DNA of 64,000 nucleotides. It comes from Membranipora membranacea (lineage: Eukaryota > Bryozoa > Gymnolaemata > Cheilostomatida > Membraniporidae). The stretch covers positions 24,798,001 through 24,862,000 of the forward strand of contig OU612065.1 of NCBI GenBank assembly GCA_914767715.1, written 5' to 3'. The notes under the pieces are model-generated. The model worked only from the letters and a program-made list of their open reading frames with translations, made no database searches and had not been told where the DNA came from. Positions 49,656-60,370 of this stretch are shown here, piece by piece. Made by a program: the position numbers and the translations under genes. Positions within the stretch are counted from its first letter, which is position 1; each line of letters starts with the position of its first letter.

Positions 49656-51031
49656 ATGGAGTATAACAGGTATGCTGTTGTTATTGGCGAGGCTGGCTGC
49701 GGAATGACAAGTCTGCTAAAGAAAATGTCAGAAGGTGAATGGAGTGGACGTCCCGACACAATGTGCACTGCAACTTTCAGCACTCCCGGTAAATATTAAA
49801 ACACACCTACCATTGGGCAATGGCGTGTAATGTGAGCGAAATGATGTATGGTGTGTTAATTGACCTAGTTTGTTTTTGATTGTGACAGTAAGATTAGAAA
49901 ACTGCTTAGGAAAACCATTATTGAAGGCTGATTGGTTGTCAGTCTTAGAGGCCAGCTGTTGCTAAAATGGCATGCTTGAAGGTATTGGGCTTTATTTTAG
50001 ATGCTGATCTGACTCTAAGACTTATCGAATTGAATAACTATACAAGAGGAGTGAAAAACATGGCAAACTTGTACATAAGTATGTCTCAGATAGTAATAAT
50101 CATCAAAGACTGCTCCACCTCTGACAATTCTAAGCAAATGCTTGCTCAGATCGAGATGGTTCGAAAACTGAAGCGTAAGTATAAGAAACCTAATTAATTT
50201 ACAATCCTAATCTAGCCTGACCACCCAAACACTCCTCTGTTATGTACATTGATCCGCAACTTCTGTGAGTGTGATGATATTTGCATCTAAAGAAACGCAT
50301 AAGATATCTAGATCAAGTTTGATCCAGTTTGCTGCATTTCAGTTGCTCCCCTTCCACTGTTGATGGCGCTGCGGCTTGGCCAGTGGAGGGGGAGCAACTC
50401 CTTAAAGGTAGCTGTATGCATGTATGAAATGGCAAACTTTTCCACCTCTAGGGTATAAATAATTCCACATCTCTGGCACATTACCCTTATTTTGGCGAAT
50501 GTGCTGATAATTTGGAAATGTGCAAGTTATGTTTATTCTGATACAGGTGTAAGAACTATTTTCCTTCTTTCAATAGCAACTGTGCCAATTGTGTTGGTGA
50601 CGAGCAAATGTGACCAAGGACCACTGAGAAAGAGTGATGATGGCTACTCTCTGTTTTCACACATCAGCACAAGCTGCAAGACAGATCTCGGCATCGATGA
50701 CCTCAAGAAAGCTTTATTCAGAGCGGCTTTCCCTACAGAGATGAAGGCTAGTGAGAAATGGTACAATGTGATCAAGACCTGGGAAGTCTTTGGAAAGATT
50801 TTTGGTACACCTCAATCATCCAAATCAGGCAAAATTATCAATGGTGGAATACAGAAAAGGACTGTTACACCTGTACTACCAAGAAAGAGTATAGATATTT
50901 CAGCAATGTGCTCAGGGAGAAAGGCCTCAGATTTCACTGCAGCATGTCCCCCATTATCTATGTTGAAATTAAATAATCCAAACGGTCGTAATCAAAGATT
51001 CAGAAGAGCTAGCCTCCAGATTTTCAGATAA
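49656..51031 (+). CDS. Ras-like pseudo-GTPase, paralogue 3 (P-loop Lys replaced by Met)
   Basis: Exons: 49656-49788, 50001-50174, 50577-51031, phase 1 introns, 253 aa. The P-loop-like GEAGCGMTS has Met17 for Lys. The switch/G3 region reads LRLIELNNYTRG, G4 is SKCD (112-115), and G5-like STSCKTDLGIDDLKKALFRA is almost identical to the other two. It is the most divergent member in exons 1 and 2 and has the longest tail. The tail ends RRASLQIFR, which contains a textbook PKA-type RRxS site (motif match only). Unlike the other two, no TATA block is seen in front of the ATG; instead a matching block lies inside intron 2. AATAAA is at 51291. Confidence 0.83.
50310..50405. repeat. GATCAAGTTTGATCC repeat, copy 3, in intron 2 of paralogue 3
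   Basis: AGATCAAGTTTGATCCAGT, then a strong hairpin with arms AGTTGCTCCCCTTCCACTG and CAGTGGAGGGGGAGCAACT. This is the best-preserved copy of the family and sits just upstream of the intronic TATA block. Confidence 0.65.
50442..50460 (+). promoter_or_regulatory. Promoter-like block with TATA inside intron 2 of paralogue 3
   Basis: CCACCTCTAGGGTATAAAT resembles the CACCTCAWAGGGTATAAAA blocks before paralogues 1 and 2. TATAAAT lies at 50454-50460, ~120 bases before exon 3. If active, it would make a transcript containing only exon 3. Confidence 0.4.
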
Positions 51032-51340
51032 AAGAGTTTGTCGACTATCAACTGTTGATGACCTACCACTACATTTATATGAGATACCCAGGGTGTTGTT
51101 AATACTGATCTGGCAGATTTTAGCTAATGGCTTTTTTAAAGTGCAGCTAAAGACTGAACATAGTAGGAATGAAAATTTCAAGATTATGTCGGTTTTTAAA
51201 ATAATCACATCTTACTTCGTTGTATTTTTGTGGCAGCACATTAACCTTGTGATATTTGAGACCATCACCATAACATTAAACATTATGCGCAATAAAATGA
51301 GTGACAAAATAAAAGTATTTAACAAAATGATATCCTCCTC

Positions 51341-51418
51341 TTAGCCAATGTGTTTGCTCTGATATGATTGGCCGTTGGGTCCCTCCCATTAGCCAATCAG
51401 AGCCAAAACATTGGCTAA
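51341..51418. repeat. Inverted repeat with TTAGCCAATG ends
   Basis: The left arm TTAGCCAATGTGTTTGCTCT pairs with a right arm reading inward TTAGCCAATGTTTTGGCTCT. The arms extend to ~30 bp around a short loop. It lies just after the polyadenylation signal of paralogue 3. Confidence 0.65.
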
Positions 51419-52909
51419 CTCCGTTTGGTCCCAGGAGCTACGACCTGTAGGTAGCCTAACTCAGTTCATTCCCTCACAGTCACTTCGACAATATACCTCT
51501 TCAAGATGACTAAACGGGATTGGTATCTCACTATAATCACACTCCTTGATGTCATAGCAAGGAGTAAAACTGGTCATAGTGTGTTATCCCCGAGGTGAAG
51601 AATGTCACCGTCCTCTTTGCTCACATCACCTGATGACCGATTCAAAATCTTATCCATGCCGTTGTGCTCAGGTTCAGACAAGCTGACATATTGTCACAGA
51701 TTGAGATCTTTTACATGGTACCCGGCCATAATGCCATGGTCAAAATGCCATTGGGACAAAATGCCAGTGACATAATGCCATTGCCATAATGCCATGGCCA
51801 TAATGCCACAGGTGATAACACCACTGAACACCATACCAATGCCAAAATACCAGCTGTACAAAACGCCAGTTGTGTCAAAATACCAGTGGACATAAAGCCA
51901 GATAGGACATAATACCATTTGGGACAACATACCATATCCCAAAATACCATTGCCATAATGCCAATATAAGTAACAAAAGGAGATCAAGCCACGCTGTATT
52001 TTTTTGTTAGTCATATTACAGCTGCGAGTTGCTCGGCGAGGGTAGGATTTGGTTCAGCTGGCTAGACCCATCTTCTTCACTGTTCAAGTCTTGAAGTTTC
52101 AACATTTAAATGTTTTTCTCTGGGGTTTGTTGGGCCCCATTGTACTGAAGGCTAGTGTGTGCTGCAGAAATCGCAGCCAAATATTGCGCCGTCAACTCTG
52201 TGGGTTATGGCTAATTGATTGACTCTCTAAATCTGGCCAACTTTATGTCTTGGCGTGAAGGGGTTTGACTGGCCTTGTCTGATGATATTACCGGCGTCAT
52301 GAAGGCTAGCATGATTGAACATAGTGTAGGAAAATTCTGATCATGAGTTCATGAGAATGCAGCTGCTTAGCATGAAATACAATCTTTTTCAGCGTCAAGA
52401 CACCGAAAAATTGACAAATTTGACTTAACCTACACAAACATCTGAGGCAAGGCCATTTCTAGAACAGGCATAATGATTATCTTTGTATTTGGATACTTTT
52501 TTATACCTTGTTCATAGCTTTCAACCTGATACGGAGACATTTGGCAACATACTACAATGCCTAGTTTTTCTTTTTAATCGCAACAAGTATAAACTTTTCT
52601 GATATGTTTTATCCCTTAGTGCCCATCGTGTCCGCTATGCACCACTTGACAAGAGATGCCCCACCAACCCGACTGTGAGTTTGCACCCTGGCCCTGCCCA
52701 AACTCCCAAAATGAACAAGGACCTCTCTCCTTACTTGTTATTGGTTTAAATAAGTTTAAGTTTGTTTGATCAAGCGTTGTAGTCATGGTTTGTTATCATT
52801 TATTCTAAATATTTTGAATTGAGTATAATTTTATTAAAAGTTTCAAAATTCTGAATTTTCATTTTTTTAGTGAATAGCGGGCATGCTAATTAGTGCCATC
52901 AACCCATTC

Positions 52910-53065
52910 TTTTTTGGGGATGGTGAGATGGCGCAATCGGTTAGCGCCCTTGCTATTCACTGCCAGGTGATTAGTGCTGCAAGAGTTGTGGGTTTGAATC
53001 CCATTGGGGGAGCTTTCAAAGTGTATTGTTCCAGCCCCCAGCACCCTCGGGTGTATACCTCTTTT
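52910..53065 (+). repeat. tRNA-derived SINE, best-preserved copy
   Basis: The A-box region is GAGATGGCGCAATCGGTTAG, the B-box is GTGGGTTTGAATCCCATTG, and the tail is CCCCCAGCACCCTCGGGTG. The head looks tRNA-derived, but the sequence does not fold as a complete tRNA. Relatives: 9238-9482 and 33018-33150. Confidence 0.75.
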
Positions 53066-54231
53066 TTAAGCATTTGCAATGGCATGATTTTTAGGCTTTC
53101 AGAATTATTAGAAATGTGACCCCTGGTCTAATTCGCTTGATGAAACGCAGAGAATATTTTGTAGAGTCGTATCTGGCTATCACTTGCATCGCCCCAGAAC
53201 TCTAATTCCAATGGTTGACCGAGTGCTTGTATCATCATCAGGGTTAAATTTAATTCCTTTTTCAGGCTTCCATTATGTTCATGGAAAATTATGTTGTTCC
53301 TTTTACTTCTAAAATAGTTCCTGAAAATGAGCTTTTAATCTTCTGGTTAAAAATTTTGTTTGGGGTTTCAAAGATGTTTTCTCATAGTTTATCACAAGAC
53401 AGTTGGTGATACACCATTCATTTATCAGAGGTAAATTTCTATCTCTAATTTCAGGTTCAGTACTAAAAATAATAGTATTGTCAACAAAAAGTATTCAAAT
53501 TATATCAGGTGATGCATTAAAAAGGTCAATATTATAAATTATAAATAGTGCTGGCCCGAGAACCGAACCCTGGGAGCACCGATCATGACAGGCAGTAAAA
53601 CCGACTTAATTCATTTACCAAGACAAACTACTTTCTATTTAAAAGATAATTTTCTAACAGTGAGGGGAAGAATATCTGAAAAAATATCTGTTGACTTTAT
53701 CAAAAGCTTTTAAAAGTTCTAAAAACAAACCCTGGGTGATTCTTCTATCATTAAAATGGTTGTAAAGTTGCGCGTCCATCTCATGCCAAATTTATAGGTG
53801 TTTGGTAGTTGTCACTTTTAGGTTTTATTTATCTTATCATCATATTCTTGCATCGCATGTTTTATGATAAAGTTTTAATTATTTCATTTATTTCATCAAG
53901 TAATGTTTTCGATTTTAGTATTTTAACACATGTACAATACTTGGAAATCATTATTTCTGAACAATGATTTCCAAACGTTTTATAAACAAACTTCATTATT
54001 ATTATTAAGAAGCTTTAATTACCAATGAATATAAGTTGTGACGCACGGGACTAAAAATTACTATTATCACGTTTGAAAAAAATAATTCTGCATAAAATGT
54101 GTTGTTGCAGAGTTAACACTACCAATGAGCACAAGCAGGCTCAATCCCATCATAAACAACATGTTTGAATAGTTTCTGTTCTCCACTCAAAACCAAATGT
54201 GAAATCAAACAGAAAAAGTGGGGAGCTTGGC

Positions 54232-54255
54232 CAAGGAGTGAGAGACAACTCCTTG
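54232..54255. mobile_element. 24-bp palindrome CAAGGAGT...ACTCCTTG with decayed 7-bp repeats
   Basis: Flanks GCTTGGC (54225-54231) and GCATGAC (54256-54262) agree at 5 of 7. The terminus is shared with 23956 and 58413. Confidence 0.4.
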
Positions 54256-55791
54256 GCATGACTAAAATATAATTTAGTGTCCTGTACGCCGACCTGCGCG
54301 TCACAACACTGGTGGGTTATATTTTGGCATACATATCGGTGCAGGAGAATTTTGCTCTACACTATTATAGTCACATATTTTCTTATATTACTAAGTTTAA
54401 TTTACACAAATTTTGTTAGTTTTGAGTCCCGCGGGTAACAAAATAATTTAACATTTGCCAATAATTCCAAATACTGTGGCAAAGGTTTTGTAAAACAAGT
54501 TCTTTGCTGTGTATTACAGCTTAGATGCTTGTGCTATCTGAATGATTATTGGCAGATTTCCCATAGTAAATTGGACGTAATTTTGTGTTCTGTGCATTTC
54601 ATGCAGTCCATAACAGGTGAAAGGCAAATTTGGTGGTTTATCATAATTAAACCAGTGAATTTTTGTGTTCTCAACATTCTCATTAAATTGAATATAAAAA
54701 GGGGTTTCGTTGTATACTTATTTAGGAAAAACAAAAAAATGCCTAGTAACACCACATTTTGACAAAACGGCTCTAAAATTGGCTTTTATACCTTTGAGTA
54801 GGAAAACAAATTTTGTGATTAAAAGTCTTATCTATATCCTCATTATCATATGCTGAATTTACAACATGAAATTCAAGTTGTGAACGTCCTGTGTGTCCCA
54901 AACCCCTATAAAATGACTTTGCTGAATACTATGGCCATGGCCTAACCGTGAAATTTCAATTTGGGTGAACAGATTTTTTCTTTTTGTAGTCTCATCAAGT
55001 CATAAGTAGTATGAGTCTCTAGGGCAGCGATGAGTCAAGACTTGGCTTTCAAAAAAAAAGCTGGTAGTAATCCAGAGTTATTGTCATATTATTCTAGAGA
55101 GTAGTTGGGAAATATTTGTTACAAGTCACTAGCTCTCAGTTTGTGGACCCCAACAAACCCCAACAAACACCAGATATCATCAAAATTGAACGAAGAAACT
55201 TTATGACTTGCAGCAGAGCCACCTCCTACTCTCAACGTGCAACTCGCAGCTGTAATACAACTAACACACAAAAATATACAGTGTGGCTTGATCTCCTTTG
55301 GTTAAATATTTTGGCATTATGGCAATGGTATTTTGGGATATGGTATGTTGCCCCAAATGGTATTATGTCCAATCTGGCTTTATATCCACTGGTATTTTGA
55401 CACAACTGGCGTTCTGTACAACTGGTATTTTGGCATTGGTATAGTGTTCAGAGGTGTAATCACCTATGGCATTATGACAATGACATTATGTCACTGGCAT
55501 TTTGTCCCAATGGCATTTTGACCATGGCATTTTGACACGGAATCCTCTGATATAGCACATACCACATACCACACAGATGCCCTAGGTTCGCCCACTAAAA
55601 ATATACAACTGACAAGTCTCCGCAGTGAACCTTGTGAAAGTCATTGCTCTCAATCTCGCTGCACACACAAACGTTTTCCTTTTTCGATTTTCTTTGGAAA
55701 AATCACTCGGATCTTGTGATGGCCAAGCATTCACAAATAGCAAAGCTGTTTTGAGATACAACAGCAACAATCCAGGTTTCCTAGTGTATAT

Positions 55792-56872
55792 CACAGAGTA
55801 AGGATATACAGAGAGGACACTTCAATGATCGTTATAGTCATACTGACTCTCGTGATCTGACTGGGCATGTAGATCACTGATAAACTAGGATATCATTACC
55901 ACAAAACAGGTGTCGTAAGGCTAAGTATGCATCATGCGTGACTTGAATTTGCGCATGTGCAAGAACAATGAGTTTAGTTTGGGTTTTGATTGCAACTTTG
56001 GAAAGGGGAAATGGGATATCCCCTGTATAAACTGTCAATCAAACTCAGCTAATAATGACAAGAGAGGATAACTATTAATAACAAATCCGCACGCTTTGGG
56101 GAGTATATCACCAGAGCAGGTAGCCAATCAGATGGCTTCGGAATTCCGAGGCTCAATTTTGCAGAGATCAGCTCATGCCCAGAGCTGAGCATGCGCAGAA
56201 TGCGTTATAGTGCCTGCGGTTTTTATCCACTGGGGGAAATTCATCAATCTGGCCACCTGCCAATTTCAGAATATATATTATAAGTTACAATGGAGTTTTG
56301 TCATGCAGACATAACCACCTTTGATAGGTCATAATTCATTTTGTATTAATTCTAAAGACTGATTTCCAACTTTTCTGAAATGTCCAATTTTCAAGCTATA
56401 CACCATATAATTGTCATTTTTTGCTAGGATACAGAGGCTATGAGTAATCCAGGTCTTTAAAATGAGTTTTTTCATATAGATTTACATGTGGCAATTGATA
56501 GACGCCTGGTCATCAAAATTAGGAAATGTCCTGTGCATTGACCTAAGCCCCATGTAAATCTATATGATAAAACTCATTTTAAAAACCTGTATTACACATA
56601 GCCTATGTATCCTAGCAAAAAATGACAACAATATGGTGTATAGCTTGAAGATTGGACATTTCAGAAAAGTTGGAAATCAGTCTTTAGGATAAATACAGAA
56701 CGAATTATGACCTATCAAAGGTGGCTATGTCTGCATGACAAAACTCCATTGTAACTTATATATATTCTGAAATTGGCAGGTGGCCAGATTGATGAATTTC
56801 CCCCAGTAGATAAAAACCCGCAGACACTATAACGATCATTGAAATGTCCCCTCTGTTTATCCTTACTCTGTG
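55792..56872. mobile_element. Foldback transposon (CACAGAGTAAGGATA termini, 7-bp target duplication)
   Basis: The ends CACAGAGTAAGGATA and its inverse are flanked by TGTATAT at 55785-55791 and TGTATAT at 56873-56879. The two arms are inverted along almost the whole element, ~330 bp each, meeting near 56520. There is no coding capacity. Removing a nested 365-bp insertion plus one copy of its duplication makes the arms equal and the element ~708 bp. Arm identity is high (roughly 95 percent by eye over much of the length), so the element is fairly young. Confidence 0.85.
55838..56202. mobile_element. 365-bp insertion nested in the foldback, 8-bp target duplication
   Basis: It is present only in the left arm. 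The 8 bases CGTTATAG flank it at 55830-55837 and 56203-56210, while the right arm has this octamer once (inverted). The ends are weakly inverted (TCATACTG against CATTCTGCG). The 8-bp duplication suits hAT or a similar superfamily. No coding sequence is present. Confidence 0.75.
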
Positions 56873-56879
56873 TGTATAT

Positions 56880-57593
56880 GTTATCACAAAACTTGGCAAT
56901 CTTAATCAATCCAGTGTATCAAAATAAATAAGTTACAAGGGGTACAGGGTGAAGAGTTCAAAAGGTCATCTTTGTTTTGGTTATCAGTGCATGTAAAGCC
57001 CTCAGAAAGTTCATAGTTCGCCTGTTATCATGTGATAACAGAAATATTATCAAATTGCGCACTGATCAGCTGTGCATTGAGACGCTGTGATTTTGACTCA
57101 AACTTAGCTAACTAACTCCTTTGTTCAGATGGCTCAACTCTTAACCTAATTATGTAGCTTTGTTATAGCTCTAGAAAATAAAATCTAGGTAAGTACAATC
57201 TACATCGGTAGCCAGGGGTAGGGTAGGGTAGCAAGTCACTCTGCCTCTTGCTTTTGGCAACTGGCAGGGTCAATTCAGCCATTAAATAATAAACAGAAAC
57301 GAGATGCTGTCACAGTGTAAAATATTGTTGGGGTGTCAAATCATGCTATGCATACGTAAGTTAACTGCGCTCATCTCAATAACATCTTCCGAATGAAGGT
57401 AACCAAGGAGTTTCGCTCTTACTCATGGCTGTGACCAGTATCTTTCTTGTTTTAAGCTACACGCTGAGGGTTGCAATTTTTTGTCAAATATCAAACAGTA
57501 TATGAACACAACTACTTATGGAATTGGGTTTTCAACGGCCAAACTTGGTCTGACAGCTTAGACCAACTTTTGTGTTACTTTGTAGGTAGAGAA
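56880..57593. other. Region upstream of the ML-domain gene
   Basis: It includes the short GGTAGGGTAGGGTAG repeat near 57218. An in-frame upstream Met occurs at 57471, but the peptide between it and 57594 is not signal-like, so it is treated as untranslated or intronic. No TATA box is clear. Confidence 0.4.
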
Positions 57594-59697
57594 ATGGGTC
57601 TCATTAAGCGTCTGTCAGCAATTGCAAGTCTCTGCTGCTTAGTATTTATTGCGAGTATTTACTTCACCCTGTTTCATCACCCGCCAGCAGCGGAGATACT
57701 TAAGAATCAGGCGCACGACACCGAACAGAATACACAGGATTTTAATCTTGACCCAGATGTTGAGCATTCCATCGCAGAGATCTCACGGGCTCTTTGGGCC
57801 AAATGGTTGTATAAAAACAACTACGTTTCCATAGGAGATACATATGATGGAGCATGCGGTGAGTACCCCTGTATTTTGGTCAGCAGATAACATATTATGT
57901 TTGGCCTCATGTGTTGTCTAATAGCGGGATGAAAGGATGTCAGTAGCAAGCACAGCGCTAGTATGTGAACTACACCCCTTTTTTTCACAGAGTTCACCAA
58001 CATGAATTAGCAGCGTCACTCGAAATTTTATGTCCACAACTTTGGAGCTTTTTATCCAGCAGTGACAGAATGACGTATAATTCATGTAGATTTAGTCATC
58101 ATTAAGGCATATACCTGGTCCTTATGCTTTTCACTTTTCACCATCATCCCCAATAGAGACGATTGCATAATTATTTATCAATCATCAATCGGTTGTAGAT
58201 ATCGCTGAGTCGGAGCGGATAACAGTTGGAAAACTTGTTCTGCTTCCAAATTTGGAGACAAATGGAGTAAAAGTAAAAGCATACACCAACACCTCATTCG
58301 GTGAGAACCATTTTACAGATAAGCGATTTGGATCAAAATGATGCAGGTGCAGGGTCTCTTTGATGGTCTCAATAAAGCAAAGCAAACCAGCAACAAATAG
58401 ATCAGCTTGGTTCAAGGAGTTGTAGGTCTACAACTCCTTGCTTGGTTTAAGTGTTCAAACTGTGCGGATTGCTGGTAGTAGCATTCTATTATCAAGCATT
58501 TGGCATGCTACTACCAGTGCCACCTATACCGGCACAGTCTGAGCGCTTAAACATAGATCGGACTGGTATGAGGCAATCGATGCTAACAATCAGTATATTT
58601 TATAAAGGAGGTCGCCATAGTATCCTATCATCTTTCCAGGCCATGATATGAAAGAAACCCATCAAAACCATCTAACCCAAACTAGACAGGGGGTCAAGCA
58701 AATAAGACAGTGTACCTAATTTCATACGGTATCATCTGGCCGTTATTTTAAACGTTATATGTATTAATTCCAAAGATATTACCACTGGGTATGATAAAGT
58801 GTGGGTTTTAGCACATTACAACGGTATTTTCATATGGTATCATCTGGTTTTGGAGTAAATTTAACCGTTATTTTAAACTGCATATGTAATAATTCTATAG
58901 ATACTACCACTGTGTACGGTAAGATGGGGGTACTAGCACATTACAATGGCAGGGAGTTATACAACAATACACTAGACTTGTGTACATTAGAGGAAAAGGA
59001 TGAGGAGAAAGTCCTCCAGTGCCCAATCAGAAGAGGGTGGCATTACTTTGTAAAGGAGCACAATGTTTCCCCATTACTACCGAAGGTAAATATCAATAAC
59101 AGGAGCGAAATTCTAGTCCCAGTCTAGTCCAGGAGACAAAATGCAGCAGATTACGGATGGTCCCCAAAAGGCCACATGGGCTTCTGGGTACATGTGAATT
59201 TTCCCTAAGACTTGTTAACCGACCAAATAAGATGAAGCAACTGGGTATTTTGATGAATCTGTTATCATTCAGCTAGCTAATTTTGTGTGAATGTTTATGT
59301 TGGCAATTGAGATTAGTGGTAAGGTGGGTGCTCCTGCTTATCTTATCCATTTGTACATTTACTATTAAAACTCAAGTTGCCTCATGTTTCCTTTGCCTGA
59401 CACACTTATCACATATGGCTTGGGTGTGCAAATACAGAAACCTCTTACATGGGGATTATTAGTGTCTAAACAAAATTCCCTGTCATGAAATTGTGTTGAG
59501 TGGATTAGAAATTTCTATCTACAAAATACATTTGAGCCGTGCCAATGATCTGCTTACTGAAATCAATGAGTTCATTGCTGAAATGCAATAACAGTACTGG
59601 TTTTATATATTTGCAGGGAGATTACAAAGTGAAGATCTGGATTGATAACCAAGATAAGAAGACATTGTTATGCTCATATTTCTCTCTTAGGTTATAG
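57594..59697 (+). CDS. ML-domain (MD-2-related lipid-recognition) protein with N-terminal hydrophobic anchor
   Basis: Exons: 57594-57858, 58199-58300, 58901-59085, 59617-59697; phases 1, 1, 0; 210 aa. ML-domain proteins (NPC2, MD-2, GM2 activator, PG/PI transfer protein) bind lipids in a beta-sandwich pocket. The N-terminus MGLIKRLSAIASLCCLVFIA is a signal peptide or signal anchor (residues ~5-27). After a charged stalk, the domain begins near Cys88. Family signatures: LYNNTLDLCTLEE, VLQCPIRRGWHYF, LLPKGDYKVKIWIDNQDKKT and a final LLCSYFSLRL. These correspond to the CxL, CPl..G, PkGxYxvkv and DQdgxexxC blocks of the ML family. It should be lumenal or secreted. Which subfamily it belongs to cannot be decided by eye. 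A decayed duplicate of the exon 3 start lies in intron 2. It converges with SASS6. Confidence 0.8.
58413..58440. mobile_element. 28-bp palindrome between 7-bp direct repeats in ML-gene intron 2
   Basis: The insert has ends CAAGGAGTTGTAG and CTACAACTCCTTG. It lies between CTTGGTT at 58406-58412 and CTTGGTT at 58441-58447. Two relatives with decayed flanks are at 23956 and 54232. Confidence 0.7.
58721..58822 (+). pseudogene. Decayed tandem duplicate of the exon 3 acceptor and 5' part of the ML gene
   Basis: About 100 bp here align with 58843-58950. The shared parts are GGTATCATCTGG, CCGTTATTTTAAAC, ATTACCACTG and TTTTAGCACATTACAAC against CTAGCACATTACAATGG. The acceptor region has changed from TTCTATAG to TTCCAAAG, and the coding part lacks the true exon's continuation. 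It is probably not spliced in. Confidence 0.65.
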
Positions 59698-60137
59698 ACC
59701 CAAGAGTAGGGTGATGTCCATAGAGTACCTGATCAATTCTCATTTAAGGCCTGGTAATGAGATGGAGCCATGGAAACATTAGAATTCCTTTTTGTACATG
59801 TCAAATTTTACTAGCAATAACTAAAAACCATAAACATATAAATATACAATAATATATATATATATAAATATATTCATTGTTTACTGTTTTTACCCACCTA
59901 TTAATTAGTCATAAGTCATCAGTCATCCGTCAACTCACTACAGTATTGTCACTCGCCATATCAATGCAAATTCTTTTCAGGTTGTTTTTTGCCATAATCA
60001 ACACCAGCCAACAAACAAGTTAAATTTGGTATTATTATATTGCATTTATTATAATGATTATTTACGTTATCAGAATCACACTCACATTCTTAATCCTCCT
60101 CCCTGGTCTTTTTACATTTTAAGTTATAAAGATATAA

Positions 60138-60143
60138 AATAAA
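60138..60143 (+). promoter_or_regulatory. Possible polyadenylation signal of the ML-domain gene
   Basis: AATAAA 441 bases after the stop, before the convergent SASS6 end at 60371. It may be one of several candidates. Confidence 0.3.
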
Positions 60144-60370
60144 TTCACCACCAGCTCTGAACCTATGTGGCAAGTAGATTTGATAATTTTACGAACTGAC
60201 TTATGGACAGCAATAGATGACAGGTTAGGAAGACAGAGCAGTCACATACCAATGCACAGAAACGTAGTAGAGAGCAATATCACACACACACATGGAAGAC
60301 AATAAATAAGTAATTAATGTCATAAAAAAGCTGCATACCTATACATCATCACACAAAAACCTTATATAAC

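Larger units (their letters stand above)
51725..55540. mobile_element. ~3.8-kb structure with ~300-400 bp inverted arms of GCCATAATGCC-type repeats
   Basis: The left arm (51725 to ~52035, weaker to ~52140) is made of degenerate units such as GCCATAATGCCATGGTCAAA. It continues into CAAGCCACGCTGTATTTTT and ATTACAGCTGCGAGTTGC. The right arm (55236-55540, weaker from ~55150) is its inverse, with GCAACTCGCAGCTGTAAT and GGCATTTTGACCATGGC. The interior (~3.1 kb) shows no transposase and carries a SINE at 52910. It may be a non-autonomous long-terminal-inverted-repeat element or a duplicated inverted minisatellite. No target duplication could be fixed because the ends lie inside repetitive units. Confidence 0.65.

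Noticed and set aside
55333-55521. Protein-coding frame with mirrored partner at 51694-52014 (-), both rich in Trp, Tyr and His
   Set aside because: Both are translations of the same minisatellite-like inverted repeat; similarity of the peptides follows from the repeat.
57471-57593. Start of the ML-domain gene at the upstream in-frame Met (57471)
   Set aside because: The added 41 residues would push the hydrophobic signal into the interior. The Met at 57594 places it at the N-terminus, as in the family.
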